From Sulfitobacter sp. SK012 (GTDB taxonomy: Bacteria > Pseudomonadota > Alphaproteobacteria > Rhodobacterales > Rhodobacteraceae), in NCBI RefSeq assembly GCF_003352085.1, contig NZ_CP025804.1, positions 3,968,001 through 4,032,000 of the forward strand: 64,000 nt of DNA, given 5' to 3'. The translations under genes were made by a program, and so were the position numbers. The stretch's first letter is position 1. The number at the start of each line of letters is the position of its first letter. Below the pieces are notes generated by a model that was not told where the DNA came from, searched no databases, and saw nothing but the letters and a program-made list of their open reading frames with translations. Shown in pieces: positions 9,276-18,729 of this stretch.

Positions 9276-10025
9276 ATGACAGCACCTTTGGTTGAAATGA
9301 AAGACGTCTCGATCGCTTTTGGCGGTGTGCAGGCGGTAGATAACGTCAGCATTACTTTGGAACCCGGCGAGGTTGTCGGATTGCTTGGCCATAACGGGGC
9401 GGGTAAATCAACGCTCATCAAGATGCTCTCTGGCGCTTACAAAATGGACAGCGGAGAGATCTTCATCAACGGCAACAAGGTGGAGATCAACTCCCCCCGC
9501 GATGCCCGCGATCAGAATATCGAGACGATCTATCAAACACTTGCCTTGGCTGACAACTTGGATGCTGCAAGCAATCTGTTTCTGGGGCGAGAATTGACGA
9601 CCGGACTTGGTTTTGTCGATGATGGGCGGATGGAAGCGGAGACCCGCAAAATCATGGCGCGCCTCAACCCAAACTTCAAAAAGCTCAAAGAACCTGTTTC
9701 GGCTTTATCAGGCGGGCAACGGCAATCCGTTGCCATTGCACGTGCCGTCTATTTTAATGCCAAAATCCTGATCATGGATGAACCGACAGCGGCCCTGGGG
9801 GTGCATGAAACCGCGATGGTGGCAGAGCTGATCAAAGAGCTGAAGAAACAGGGTTTGGGTATTTTCCTGATCAGTCACGACACCCGTGAAATGATGGAAT
9901 TATGCGACCGTATCGCCGTGATGAAGAATGGCCAGATGGTGGGATCAGAGCGGGTGGAGGACGTCACCGAGGATGACATCTTGTCGATGATTATCCTCGG
10001 CAAAAACCCAAAGGCCGCGGCATGA
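9276..10025 (+). CDS. xylG: Sugar ABC transporter ATPase (single-domain XylG/FrcA-like)
   Basis: A 249-aa ATPase with Walker A GHNGAGKST, Q-loop YQTLALADN, signature LSGGQRQS, Walker B ILIMDEPTAALG and switch histidine LISHDT. It powers the XylH permease. Enterobacterial XylG has two fused ABC domains (about 510 aa); this protein has one, as in FrcA-type systems of alphaproteobacteria, so it presumably acts as a homodimer. It starts immediately after xylH with a ribosome site inside the permease end (TTTAGGAGCC), and overlaps xylB by 4 bp (ATGA). Confidence 0.85.
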   Translation: MTAPLVEMKDVSIAFGGVQAVDNVSITLEPGEVVGLLGHNGAGKSTLIKMLSGAYKMDSGEIFINGNKVEINSPRDARDQNIETIYQTLALADNLDAASNLFLGRELTTGLGFVDDGRMEAETRKIMARLNPNFKKLKEPVSALSGGQRQSVAIARAVYFNAKILIMDEPTAALGVHETAMVAELIKELKKQGLGIFLISHDTREMMELCDRIAVMKNGQMVGSERVEDVTEDDILSMIILGKNPKAAA

Positions 10026-11458
10026 GTTTTATTGGTCTTGATCTAGGCACGTCGTCACTCAAGGCCATTTTGATCAACGACGCCCAACAGGTGTTAGCTG
10101 AGCACACCGTGCCGCTGAGTGTCGAGCGGTTGCACGATGGCTGGTCTGAACAAGACCCTCAAAGCTGGTGCGATGCTGCTGTAACGGCGTTGCGCGCACT
10201 TGCGGCAAAAGCGGACTGTAGCGGCGTTGCGGGCATTGGATTGGCCGGGCACATGCACGGCGCGACCCTTGTGGATGCAGATGGTGTCCCGCTGCGCCCT
10301 TGCATGTTGTGGAATGACACCCGCAGCCACGCTGAGGCCGCCGCGATGGACGCTGATCCACGCTTTCGCGAGATCACCGGCAACATCGTTTTTCCCGGTT
10401 TCACTGCCCCAAAAGTCGAATGGGTGCGCAGGCACGAACCAGAGATTTTTGCGAAGACGGCCCATATCTTGCTGCCCAAAGACTACCTCCGCCTGTTTCT
10501 GACTGGCGAATATGCATCGGAAATGTCTGACGCTGCTGGCACAGCTTGGCTCGATACAGCCGCACGGGATTGGTCCGACGCGCTCTTAAACGAGTGCCAC
10601 CTTTCGCGCAGTCAGATGCCAACCTTGGTCGAAGGCTCTGCGCCCTCTGGCAAATTGCGCGCATCTTTAGCCGCCGATTTGGGGTTGCCACAGATGATTA
10701 TAGCAGGCGGCGCAGGCGACAATGCCGCGGCGGCCATCGGGGCGGGCGTGGTGCAGGATGGCACGGCGTTTTTGTCGCTTGGGACCTCAGGTGTTCTGTT
10801 CGCTGCCAACGACGGCTACCGACCTGATCCCGCCTCCGCCGTGCATACGTTTTGCCACGCAGTGCCGGGAACATGGCACCAGATGGGAGTGATCCTTGCC
10901 GCCAGTGATGCGCTTGAATGGCTGTCACGCCTGACAGGGCAATCTGCAGCGGCGCTAACGTCCGATCTTGGACCCGTTGAAGCCCCTTCGCGTACGCTTT
11001 TTCTGCCCTACTTAGGCGGCGAACGAACCCCTCATAATGATGCATCCATCCGCGGCCAATTTCTGCACCTCGATCACGCAACTGATGCCCGCGCAGCGAC
11101 GCGCGCAGTCTTGCAAGGTGTCAGCTTTGCTTTTGCCGACAATCAGGCGGCCCTCGCCGCAACTGGTACAAAAATTGGCAGCGCCCTAGCATTAGGTGGC
11201 GGTGCAAAATCTGCACATTGGCTGTCGATGCTGGCAAGCACACTGGGTATCCAGCTTGACGTGCCAAAAGACGGTGATTTCGGAGCGTCCCTCGGTGCCG
11301 CGCGCCTCGGAATGATGGCCGCGACGGGCGCTGGTATCGAGATCGCGACGCAACCTCCGTTGGCACAGACGGTTGCACCAGATGCAGCTCTCAGCGGCGC
11401 GATGCAAGATGGCTACGCTCGCTACAGGGCGGCCTACGCTGCGCTGAAGGCCCTCTAA
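10022..11458 (+). CDS. xylB: Xylulokinase
   Basis: A 478-aa FGGY-family kinase that phosphorylates D-xylulose to xylulose 5-phosphate. The N-terminus FIGLDLGTSSLKAILI is the phosphate-1 motif. GLAGHMHGATLVD and LRPCMLWNDTRSHAEA form the sugar-binding region, IIAGGAGDNAAAAIGAG and FLSLGTSGVLFAA the adenosine and phosphate-2 region, and LALGGGAKSAHWLSMLAS the C-terminal FGGY signature. It overlaps xylG by 4 bp and closes the operon. No xylose isomerase gene is present in the window, so the isomerase must be elsewhere or the sugar enters as the ketose. Confidence 0.9.
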   Translation: MSFIGLDLGTSSLKAILINDAQQVLAEHTVPLSVERLHDGWSEQDPQSWCDAAVTALRALAAKADCSGVAGIGLAGHMHGATLVDADGVPLRPCMLWNDTRSHAEAAAMDADPRFREITGNIVFPGFTAPKVEWVRRHEPEIFAKTAHILLPKDYLRLFLTGEYASEMSDAAGTAWLDTAARDWSDALLNECHLSRSQMPTLVEGSAPSGKLRASLAADLGLPQMIIAGGAGDNAAAAIGAGVVQDGTAFLSLGTSGVLFAANDGYRPDPASAVHTFCHAVPGTWHQMGVILAASDALEWLSRLTGQSAAALTSDLGPVEAPSRTLFLPYLGGERTPHNDASIRGQFLHLDHATDARAATRAVLQGVSFAFADNQAALAATGTKIGSALALGGGAKSAHWLSMLASTLGIQLDVPKDGDFGASLGAARLGMMAATGAGIEIATQPPLAQTVAPDAALSGAMQDGYARYRAAYAALKAL

Positions 11459-11594
11459 TCAGTGATTGATCCTCGGCCGCTCTGCTAGTCTTCTGAGATG
11501 AGGACGATAGCTGCTTGCGCTCCTGGTTACTCCTGCACCTTGCATCGCCAACTAAATTCGTGAAAACCAAGGTGACCGCACGAGGGGCACGGGC

Positions 11595-12275
11595 ATGTTT
11601 GAACGCTACGCTATCTACTATACGCCTCAAGGTGCTTTTGCAGAGGTTGGCGCGGCCTGGATGGGCTGGGATGTGGCGCGCAGCGTGGCTGTGGATCACG
11701 CAATGGTCGGTGATCTGGATTTGGCCAAACTGACACGGACCCCGCGTAAATACGGCCTGCACGGCACGATCAAACCGCCGTTCTTCCTAAGAAATGGCAC
11801 CGATGCGGTGGCGCTTGAGGCAGCCATATCCGCCTTGAGCCAAACGCTGTCGCCTGTCATGTTAGAGGGGCTCGAAGTCACCTGCCTGGGCCGCATCGTG
11901 ACATTGACACCGTGCGGAGATCAGACGGGTTTGGCCCAGCTTGCAGCTGAGGTTGTGACCCGGTTGGATAATTTCCGTGCGCCGCCTTTAGAACAAGAGT
12001 TGGCTAAGCGGCGCAAAAAATCGCTTTCTCCAGAACAGGATCAACACCTGCGCGACTGGGGTTACCCTTACGTGCTGGATCAGTTTAGGTTTCACATGAC
12101 CCTGACGGGTTGGACTGAACAGCCTGAGGTCGCGCGCGATCTCGCAGCGGCGCATTTCGCACCCTATCTGTCTGACCCTGTGCGTATCGACAGCCTTACG
12201 CTGGTGGGGCAAAATGAGAATGGTATGTTCGGTGAAATCGCGCGCTACCCGTTGGGCGGGAACGTCCTTGTTTGA
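11595..12275 (+). CDS. DUF1045 protein, 2H phosphoesterase superfamily
   Basis: A 226-aa protein beginning FERYAIYYTP and containing two HxT-type motifs, HGTIKPPF near residue 56 and HMTLTG near 159, the hallmarks of the 2H phosphoesterase fold. It matches the DUF1045 family, which usually sits in C-P lyase (phn) clusters and is thought to act on a cyclic ribose phosphate intermediate. No phn gene is nearby here. AGGGG at 11583-11587 precedes the ATG. The role in this setting is unknown. Confidence 0.8.
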   Translation: MFERYAIYYTPQGAFAEVGAAWMGWDVARSVAVDHAMVGDLDLAKLTRTPRKYGLHGTIKPPFFLRNGTDAVALEAAISALSQTLSPVMLEGLEVTCLGRIVTLTPCGDQTGLAQLAAEVVTRLDNFRAPPLEQELAKRRKKSLSPEQDQHLRDWGYPYVLDQFRFHMTLTGWTEQPEVARDLAAAHFAPYLSDPVRIDSLTLVGQNENGMFGEIARYPLGGNVLV

Positions 12276-12328
12276 GCTTTCCGAAAAGCGAAGACGTTTT
12301 TGACATAAGTAGAATAGGCAGACCTTCC

Positions 12329-12703
12329 ATGCAGATAACCAAGCTCGATCACGTCAACCTCCGCACGACACAACTGGACAAAATGGTCACGTGGTACACG
12401 GATATTCTGGGTCTGCGCATTGGCGAGCGGCCTGATTTTCCGTTTCCCGGCGCGTGGCTGTTCGCCGGGGATCAAGCAGTCGTGCATCTGATGGATGTCG
12501 AAGAGGACGCAGGCACCGGATCCGAGGTGCCGCTGAAGCTTGAGCATTTCGCATTCCGGGCCGAAGGGGCCACAGGCTTTGAGGATCGCCTGAACGCCTC
12601 TGGCGAAAAGTATCGTCGTTCAGACCAGCCCAAGATGAAGCTTGTGGCCTTCAACGTATGGGATCCAGACGGCAACCATATCCATGTCGATTTCGAAACG
12701 TAG
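12329..12703 (+). CDS. VOC-family (glyoxalase/bleomycin resistance) protein
   Basis: A 124-aa protein made of one vicinal-oxygen-chelate unit: ITKLDHVNLRTTQLDKMVTWY at the start with the first metal histidine, LFAGDQAVVHLMDVE in the middle, and WDPDGNHIHVDFE at the end. VOC proteins form dimers with a divalent metal and include dioxygenases, lyases and resistance proteins; the substrate here is not evident. ATG 12329 fits the domain start; an in-frame TTG at 12272 would add 19 residues without family resemblance and overlap the preceding gene. Confidence 0.8.
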   Translation: MQITKLDHVNLRTTQLDKMVTWYTDILGLRIGERPDFPFPGAWLFAGDQAVVHLMDVEEDAGTGSEVPLKLEHFAFRAEGATGFEDRLNASGEKYRRSDQPKMKLVAFNVWDPDGNHIHVDFET

Positions 12704-12775
12704 GATTAGTCCAGCCAAGTGCATGCGGCGTTCGGCGATGGCGGGACTTAGGCCAAAACTACAAAGGAAAAGCCG

Positions 12776-13327
12776 ATGCTTCTTGATACCCCTGTCTGCG
12801 ACTTTGGTTGGAAAGCACCAGCTTTTGATCTGGCGACCCCGCAGGGTGCACGTCATGATTTAGTCGGGTTGATGGGCGAAAACGGCCTGTTGATCGCCTT
12901 TATCTGCAATCATTGCCCTTACGTTCAGGCCATTGCCGACAAGCTGTCGAGCGATGCGGCAAGTCTAATGGCTGAGGGGGTCGGCGTCGTTGCAGTCATG
13001 TCCAATGACTATGCGCATGTACCCTCAGACAATCCTGAAAACATGGTGAAATTTTCCGATCGCCATGGTTTCCCTTTCCCGTATCTGATCGACGAAGATC
13101 AATCAGTGGCAAAGGCATATGGAGCTGTTTGCACGCCAGACTTCTTTGGTTTCAATGCCAATTTTGAGCTGCAATATCGCGGACGGTTGGACAATGCAGG
13201 GCGCGAGACATCAGACACGCGCAAGGCTGAACTGCTGGATGCCATGCGCCAAATCGCGGCAACAAAACACGGACCCGCGGATCAGACAGCGAGCATTGGC
13301 TGTTCGATTAAATGGCGTGATACTTAG
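12776..13327 (+). CDS. Peroxiredoxin-like / thioredoxin-fold protein (PRX-like 1)
   Basis: A 183-aa cytosolic thioredoxin-fold protein of the AhpC/TSA superfamily. The active-site region is FICNHCPYVQAI, with Cys44 and Cys47 as a CxxC, followed by the MSNDYAHVPSDNPENM loop and the GAVCTPDFFGF segment containing the cis-proline and a third cysteine. These features match the PRX-like 1 group, presumed thiol peroxidases or reductases of unknown partner. AAGGAA precedes the ATG. It converges with ureG, whose stop lies 3 bp further on. Confidence 0.82.
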   Translation: MLLDTPVCDFGWKAPAFDLATPQGARHDLVGLMGENGLLIAFICNHCPYVQAIADKLSSDAASLMAEGVGVVAVMSNDYAHVPSDNPENMVKFSDRHGFPFPYLIDEDQSVAKAYGAVCTPDFFGFNANFELQYRGRLDNAGRETSDTRKAELLDAMRQIAATKHGPADQTASIGCSIKWRDT

Positions 13328-13330
13328 CCG

Positions 13331-13975
13331 TTAGCTAGCTTGCTTGACGGTCGTCATCTGCGCTTCCAGCCCGCCTTCGCGCAAGATGTAGTCCACAATC
13401 GCATCGACACCATCACCATGGCGCAAAGCGGAAAATACGAACGGGCGCGCCCCGCGCATCTTTTTGGCATCGCGATTCATCACTTCCAAAGAAGCACCGA
13501 CATGCGGTGCAAGGTCGGTCTTGTTGATGACCAGCAGATCGGATTTCGTGATCGCAGGCCCCCCCTTACGCGGGATTTCTTCTCCTGCGGCAACGTCGAT
13601 CACATAGATTGTTAAATCGGCCAATTCGGGGCTAAAGGTCGCTGACAGGTTGTCGCCGCCACTCTCAATCAACACCAGATCAAGGTCAGCGTGGCGGTCT
13701 CGCATACGCGCGATGGCGGCGAGGTTGATGGACGCATCCTCACGGATCGCGGTGTGCGGACAGCCGCCGGTTTCCACCCCGATCACGCGATCTTGGGGCA
13801 GTATCTGCATCCGCATCAGTGCTTCGGCATCCTCTTGGGTGTAGATATCGTTGGTGATCACGCCCAGCGAAAGCTTCGGGTGTAAGGCGCGGGCGATGGC
13901 AGCGGTTAGCGTGGTTTTACCTGCGCCGACGGGACCGCCAATGCCGATGCGCAGTGGGCCATTCATGGTGCTCAT
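13331..13975 (-). CDS. ureG: Urease accessory GTPase UreG
   Basis: A 214-aa SIMIBI-class GTPase that drives nickel delivery to apo-urease. It has the P-loop [11 protein letters not shown], the CPH metal-binding motif in [17 protein letters not shown], the [18 protein letters not shown] switch region and base motif [10 protein letters not shown]. The start at 13975 ([11 protein letters not shown]) overlaps the ureF stop in an ATGA and gives normal family length; an open extension to 14290 is only the non-coding frame of ureF. It is the last gene of the ureDABCEFG operon. Confidence 0.93.
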   Translation of the reverse strand: MSTMNGPLRIGIGGPVGAGKTTLTAAIARALHPKLSLGVITNDIYTQEDAEALMRMQILPQDRVIGVETGGCPHTAIREDASINLAAIARMRDRHADLDLVLIESGGDNLSATFSPELADLTIYVIDVAAGEEIPRKGGPAITKSDLLVINKTDLAPHVGASLEVMNRDAKKMRGARPFVFSALRHGDGVDAIVDYILREGGLEAQMTTVKQAS

Positions 13976-14616
13976 GTGCGAAATATCCTGTGGCTGAGAG
14001 TTTCGTGCTGCATCGCTGCAATATCGCTGAGGAATGCAGTACTGGAGAGATCTTCGAGGGATGTGTCTGCAGTTTCGCGCGCAATAACGTGGCACAGGGG
14101 CGCGAGGGCAGACAGTACCGCTTGCCCTTCGGTCTGACCCAACGGAACAAGGCGCACGGCGGTAGAAACGAGGTTGCTTGCAAAGCTCTGAAGATAAAGT
14201 GTGACGGTCAGATCGAGCGGCAGATCCAGCTGTCGCGCCGCAAAACCGGCGGCCAAGGGAAGGGTTAAGGGTGTCGCATCGGTATCCCAAAGTGCGGCAG
14301 TGGTTCGGGCAAAGGCGCTGCCTTGATCCAGTGTCTCAATTAGCCGTTCAGCGCTCGCTGCAAAGGCGCGGGCATGGGCATCAACGGACTGCACAGATGT
14401 GAGGTCTTCGCATCGATACGCCGCACGCAGCAAGATTGCATCATTGCGCCCCGTGCCATGCGCCATCACATCCTCGAGCCATTCCTGCAGATCGCTGGCC
14501 GTGCGGATCGTTTCGTTTTGGATCACTGTTTCAAGCCCATGCGAATAGGCGAAAGCCCCCAGCGGAAAGCTGGGCGAAAACCATTGCGTCAGGGTCAAAA
14601 GGGCTGTGTCAGGCAT
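13972..14616 (-). CDS. ureF: Urease accessory protein UreF
   Basis: A 214-aa helical accessory protein that bridges UreD and UreG in the urease maturation complex. Recognisable segments are [21 protein letters not shown] at the start and [21 protein letters not shown] near the end, both conserved in UreF. The start at 14616 (MPDTALLTL) fits the family and overlaps the ureE end by 8 bp; an in-frame start 20 codons upstream would lie inside ureE. The stop overlaps the ureG start. Confidence 0.9.
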   Translation of the reverse strand: MPDTALLTLTQWFSPSFPLGAFAYSHGLETVIQNETIRTASDLQEWLEDVMAHGTGRNDAILLRAAYRCEDLTSVQSVDAHARAFAASAERLIETLDQGSAFARTTAALWDTDATPLTLPLAAGFAARQLDLPLDLTVTLYLQSFASNLVSTAVRLVPLGQTEGQAVLSALAPLCHVIARETADTSLEDLSSTAFLSDIAAMQHETLSHRIFRT

Positions 14617-15082
14617 GCGAATGCGCCGTTGCCCCGTGATCGTGGCTGTGCGTTCGGCCCATGCCATATGCCCCACCTTCTGGCGTAAAGGGCGCTGTGA
14701 CGGGGGCTAATTCCGCGCCAAGATGTTCCAGCATATGCGCGATTACCGGATCGTTCTGGATCAGTAGATGACCCTGCGCGATCTGACAGGGCGTGTGCCG
14801 GTTGCCAATGTGCCAGGCCAACCGGACAAGGTCGCGCCCCGTCACAGACAACAGTTCTTCATCTGCAGCGCGGATTTCAATGCGCGCACCATCCTCAAGT
14901 TCCAGCGCATCGCCGTCATCTAGTGACGTCGTCTGAGCAAGGTCCACGATGAAAGCCTGACCCTGTGTTGTTTCCAGGCGTTTGCGGCGCAAGAATCGGG
15001 CAGCATAATCCAGCGTGCAAGTCTGCGCAGGACCGGACCAATGGCCATTTCGGTGGTGCGTTTGGGCAATGGGTGTGTTCAT
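14609..15082 (-). CDS. ureE: Urease accessory metallochaperone UreE
   Basis: A 157-aa nickel-binding chaperone. The N-terminal domain has DYAARFLRRKRLETTQG and FIVDLAQTTSLDDGDALEL. The metal-binding C-terminal domain has AWHIGNRHTPCQI and DPVIAHMLEHLGA, which supplies the conserved dimer-interface histidine. A short His-rich tail ([15 protein letters not shown]) adds nickel-storage capacity. It lies between ureC and ureF with a 9-bp gap and an 8-bp overlap. Confidence 0.92.
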   Translation of the reverse strand: MNTPIAQTHHRNGHWSGPAQTCTLDYAARFLRRKRLETTQGQAFIVDLAQTTSLDDGDALELEDGARIEIRAADEELLSVTGRDLVRLAWHIGNRHTPCQIAQGHLLIQNDPVIAHMLEHLGAELAPVTAPFTPEGGAYGMGRTHSHDHGATAHSHA

Positions 15083-15091
15083 AAATATCCC

Positions 15092-16801
15092 TCAGAACAT
15101 GAAATAGCGTTGGGCCATGGGCAGGGTTTCTGCAGGCTCACAGGTAAGTAATTCGCCATCAGCGCGGACCTCGTAGGTTTCTGGATTGACCTCCATCACT
15201 GGCAAGGCGTCGTTGAGGATCATGTCCTTTTTCCCAATGGTGCGGGTGTTTTTCACGGCGATGGTATCGCGCGCCAATCCAAGCTCCGCCCCAATGCCGG
15301 ACGACTGAGCAGCCTGCGACACAAACGTGACGCAAGAGCGTTCCAAGGATCGGCCAAAGGCTCCAAACATGGGTCGGCTATAGACAGGTTGTGGTGTGGG
15401 GATCGACGCGTTGGGATCACCCATTTGGGCAACAATGATGGTGCCGCCCATCAGCACCATCTCAGTTTTGACGCCAAAGAATGCCGGGTTCCACAACACC
15501 AGATCGGCCCTTTTGCCTGGCTCAACCGAGCCCAACACATGGCCAACTCCTTGAGCGATCGCCGGGTTGATGGTGTATTTCGCGACGTAGCGGCGCACCC
15601 GGAAATTATCGTTTTCGCCGGTTTCTTCTGGCAAACGCCCGCGTTGCTTGCGCATCTTATCTGCGGTCTGCCATGTGCGGATTACCACCTCGCCTACGCG
15701 GCCCATAGCTTGACTGTCGGACGCGATAATCGAAAACGCACCGATGTCATGCAATATATCCTCGGCAGCGATCGTTTCGCGCCGGATGCGGCTTTCGGCA
15801 AAGGCGATGTCTTCGGGGATTGATTTGTCGAGGTGGTGGCACACCATCAACATGTCCAGATGCTCTTCGAGCGTGTTGACCGTAAAGGGCCGCGTCGGGT
15901 TGGTTGACGACGGGATCACATATTCCTCGCCACATATTTTGATTATGTCGGGTGCGTGACCACCTCCTGCGCCTTCGGTGTGAAAGGCATGGATCGTGCG
16001 GCCTTTCATGGCCCCCACCGTATGCTCAACAAAGCCGGACTCATTGAGTGTATCGGTGTGGATCATAACTTGGACATCCATCGCATCAGCGACAGTCAGA
16101 CAGCAATCGATGGCGGCAGGTGTTGTGCCCCAATCCTCGTGAAGCTTGAGCGCACAGGCACCACCCCGCACCATTTCTTCTAGCGCTTGCGGTTGGCTGG
16201 CGTTGCCTTTGCCTGCAAAGCCAACGTTCATCGCAATCCCATCGAACGCCTGCAGCATCCGTCCGATATGCCAAGGCCCAGGCGTGCATGTGGTCGCCAG
16301 TGTGCCATGCGCAGGGCCCGTGCCGCCGCCGAAACACGTGGTGACCCCGGAGTGCAGCGCGTCTTCCATCTGTTGCGGGGCGATGAAATGAATGTGGCTG
16401 TCCACCCCGCCCGCCGTCAGGATGCGCCCCTCGCCTGCGATGATTTCCGTGCCTGGCCCGATGATGATGTCGACACCAATTTGGGTATCGGGATTGCCGG
16501 CCTTGCCAATGGCATGGATCAGCCCGTCTTTGAGTGCGACGTCGGCTTTATAGATGCCCGAATGATCCACAATCAGCGCATTCGTGATGACAGTATCGAC
16601 CGCTCCACCGGCGCGGCTTACCTGCGATTGCCCCATCCCATCACGGATCACTTTACCGCCACCGAATTTGACCTCTTCGCCGTAGGTGGTCAGGTCTCGC
16701 TCAACCTCGATAATCAGATCGGTGTCGGCCAGGCGGACTTTATCGCCCGTTGTAGGGCCATACATCGCTGCATATTGAGCGCGGGGAATTTGCGTCGGCA
16801 T
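15092..16801 (-). CDS. ureC: Urease catalytic subunit alpha
   Basis: A 569-aa amidohydrolase subunit that hydrolyses urea to ammonia and carbamate. All expected nickel and catalytic residues are visible: HIH at 136/138, the carbamylated lysine K219 in ALKLHEDWG with H221, H248 ([12 protein letters not shown]), H274, the flap Cys321-His322, and Asp362 in [10 protein letters not shown]. Length is the family norm. It begins 1 bp after the end of the ureB fusion gene. No mutation suggests inactivity. Confidence 0.97.
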   Translation of the reverse strand: MPTQIPRAQYAAMYGPTTGDKVRLADTDLIIEVERDLTTYGEEVKFGGGKVIRDGMGQSQVSRAGGAVDTVITNALIVDHSGIYKADVALKDGLIHAIGKAGNPDTQIGVDIIIGPGTEIIAGEGRILTAGGVDSHIHFIAPQQMEDALHSGVTTCFGGGTGPAHGTLATTCTPGPWHIGRMLQAFDGIAMNVGFAGKGNASQPQALEEMVRGGACALKLHEDWGTTPAAIDCCLTVADAMDVQVMIHTDTLNESGFVEHTVGAMKGRTIHAFHTEGAGGGHAPDIIKICGEEYVIPSSTNPTRPFTVNTLEEHLDMLMVCHHLDKSIPEDIAFAESRIRRETIAAEDILHDIGAFSIIASDSQAMGRVGEVVIRTWQTADKMRKQRGRLPEETGENDNFRVRRYVAKYTINPAIAQGVGHVLGSVEPGKRADLVLWNPAFFGVKTEMVLMGGTIIVAQMGDPNASIPTPQPVYSRPMFGAFGRSLERSCVTFVSQAAQSSGIGAELGLARDTIAVKNTRTIGKKDMILNDALPVMEVNPETYEVRADGELLTCEPAETLPMAQRYFMF

Positions 16802-16802
16802 G

Positions 16803-17471
16803 TCAGTTGCTCCGGAATTCGTTGAGCATTGCGGTACGCTGCTCAGTCAGTTCGCTTAGGCAAACGAGGTGGATCAACGGCTGTATCGAGCCGCCTTGAT
16901 AGGGGCTCGCCTGCACTTCGCACGCCGCATCGCGGTAGGCCAACCAAGCACGTTGTGCCTTGAGCAGGGCCGCACCTTGCTTGATGCTGTCGGCGTAACT
17001 CTTGGCAGGACCCCAAGCAGCATTCAGCGCGATGTCGGACATGTCGTAGTCCCGCGCGGCACAGGCATTCATAAGCTGCTGTGTCTGTGGGCTAACGCAT
17101 TCTAAAGCGCTTTGCGCTTGTGCACCCGGCGCGAAAAACGTCGAAAGCAAAAGCCCTGCTGCGAGCGCAAGTGGGCCCATCACCTTACCATTAAACCCGA
17201 ACACCTTACGCGCGCCACCAATCGGGATCAGCTGCACCTCACGACGCTGTCCGGGTTCAAACCGCACAGCGGTTCCAGCAGCGATATCCAAACGACAGCC
17301 ATGTGCCGCATCTCTATCAAAATCGAGCGCGGGATTTGTTTCGGCGAAGTGGTAGTGGCTGCCAACCTGCACAGGGCGGTCGCCAGTATTGGCGACCATC
17401 AAGGTTTGCGCTTTGGCCCCTTCGTTAAGGGTTAACGTGCCGTCGGCGGGAATGATTTCTCCGGGGATCAT
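16803..17471 (-). CDS. ureB: Urease subunit beta fused in frame to an LprI/DUF1311-type domain
   Basis: A 222-aa reading frame. Residues 1-98 are a complete UreB ([61 protein letters not shown]). Where UreB normally stops, the frame continues without a stop into a hydrophobic segment resembling a signal peptide ([22 protein letters not shown], from about residue 98) and then a DUF1311/LprI-like domain ([55 protein letters not shown]). An internal ATG at 17178-17180 could start the second part on its own, but the UreB part has no separate stop. Either a real fusion or a lost stop/sequencing error must be considered. Confidence 0.88.
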   Translation of the reverse strand: MIPGEIIPADGTLTLNEGAKAQTLMVANTGDRPVQVGSHYHFAETNPALDFDRDAAHGCRLDIAAGTAVRFEPGQRREVQLIPIGGARKVFGFNGKVMGPLALAAGLLLSTFFAPGAQAQSALECVSPQTQQLMNACAARDYDMSDIALNAAWGPAKSYADSIKQGAALLKAQRAWLAYRDAACEVQASPYQGGSIQPLIHLVCLSELTEQRTAMLNEFRSN

Positions 17472-17480
17472 GGGCGGCTC

Positions 17481-17783
17481 CTAGCGGATTGGATTGTGGA
17501 CGGTGACAAGCTTTGTCCCATCTGGAAAGGTCGCCTCGACCTGTACTTCGGGGATCATCTCGGCGATGCCGTCCATGCATTGATCACGGGTCACCACATG
17601 GCCTCCCGCCTCCATCATATCAGCGACAGACCGGCCATCGCGGGCACCTTCAACGACCGTATCAGTGATCAGCGCGATTGCTTCTGGGTGGTTCAGCTTG
17701 ACGCCACGTGCCAGTCGTTTGCGCGCAATTTCGGCAGCCATGGCGATCAGTAGCTTGTCCTTTTCACGCGGGGTAAGTTGCAT
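17481..17783 (-). CDS. ureA: Urease subunit gamma
   Basis: A 100-aa structural subunit of urease with the family sequence throughout: [55 protein letters not shown] and [18 protein letters not shown]. It packs on the UreB/UreC trimer. It begins 3 bp after the ureD stop and ends 9 bp before ureB, consistent with one transcript. Confidence 0.96.
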   Translation of the reverse strand: MQLTPREKDKLLIAMAAEIARKRLARGVKLNHPEAIALITDTVVEGARDGRSVADMMEAGGHVVTRDQCMDGIAEMIPEVQVEATFPDGTKLVTVHNPIR

Positions 17784-17786
17784 CGA

Positions 17787-18632
17787 TTACAGTCTCCAGC
17801 AGGGGGGCAATGTGTTGTTGGTCAGCAGGTTCAGCACTGGGATCAAACTTTGCCGCAGGACAAAACTGTCAGGGGCAAGGATCCGCATCACGGCTGTATC
17901 AGGGGCAATCATGCTGGCCCCGGCAGTGCGAGGCAAAACACTGCGCAGGCGTGGCAAAAGGGTGGCGACCGATGGCGAAACGCAAACAAGGCTGCAAATC
18001 GCGCCTGCGCCTCCTGCGGTCGCGGGCCTGGCAAGATGAGCCGCAGCATCGCCCTGCAGAGAAATGTCATCGAGGTAGAGCGGCGCGCCCTCGCGCGTGA
18101 TCGAAACGCGGTCCCTCAATGACAGATTGCGCACGATTTCACCCATGGCCGTCCGACCAAAGACGAGGGTTTCCGCCAACACCAACTCTGCCGTTGGGTC
18201 CAATGTAATGCTCAGCTTGCGGCGCAGGGCAGCGTGATCAAACAAGATCGTTTCTTGGGGCAACCAAGACAGTTTGGCGTTTGGCCCAACGGACAGCATG
18301 TTCCGCACACGGCCTTCTTCACCGGGTTGCGCGCGGTAAATCCGCTCGGCCGCTTGAGTGGAGACAGTTAGCGCAGCGCCGTCGGTTACCTCAACCGTCA
18401 GATCAAGACGGTCGCCCCCGGTTATGCCGCCGGAGGTATTGACCAAAACGGCTTCAGCATCGGGACGGAACGTCTTGGGGAATACCAGTTTGAGACAACC
18501 AGATTGCCGCAGATCACGCAGGCGCGTTACGCCCTTGGCATCCGCAATAACCGCCACGCGTGCAGCACCTTTGGCACGCGGTTGGGCCGAGTGCGGATCA
18601 TATGTGGTCTGTAACGGCGCATGTTGGTTCAT
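17787..18632 (-). CDS. ureD: Urease accessory protein UreD
   Basis: A 281-aa maturation scaffold, first gene of the ureDABCEFG operon. Typical UreD segments are LRQSGCLKLVFPKTFRPDAEAVLVNTSGGITGGD (NTSGG-GGD core), VSTQAAERIYRA, LSWLPQETILFDHAAL and LVLAETLVFGRTAMGE. It binds apo-urease and forms the tunnel for nickel passage with UreF and UreG. About 97 bp separate it from the glucokinase gene; that gap must hold or follow the operon promoter, but no strong hexamers were recognised. Confidence 0.92.
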   Translation of the reverse strand: MNQHAPLQTTYDPHSAQPRAKGAARVAVIADAKGVTRLRDLRQSGCLKLVFPKTFRPDAEAVLVNTSGGITGGDRLDLTVEVTDGAALTVSTQAAERIYRAQPGEEGRVRNMLSVGPNAKLSWLPQETILFDHAALRRKLSITLDPTAELVLAETLVFGRTAMGEIVRNLSLRDRVSITREGAPLYLDDISLQGDAAAHLARPATAGGAGAICSLVCVSPSVATLLPRLRSVLPRTAGASMIAPDTAVMRILAPDSFVLRQSLIPVLNLLTNNTLPPCWRL

Positions 18633-18729
18633 GCGCCTGATTTCATCACGCGCCGCAGTAGATGATGAGTCTCTTTCGCTTGTTAGCCAAGCATTCGCGC
18701 TATAATTCAGGCAGTTGCCTAAAAATTAA

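Noticed and set aside
13976..14290. A 105-residue N-terminal extension of the UreG frame
   Set aside because: It is antiparallel in no sense but lies in another frame of ureF and has no UreG similarity; the ATGA overlap fixes the start at 13975.
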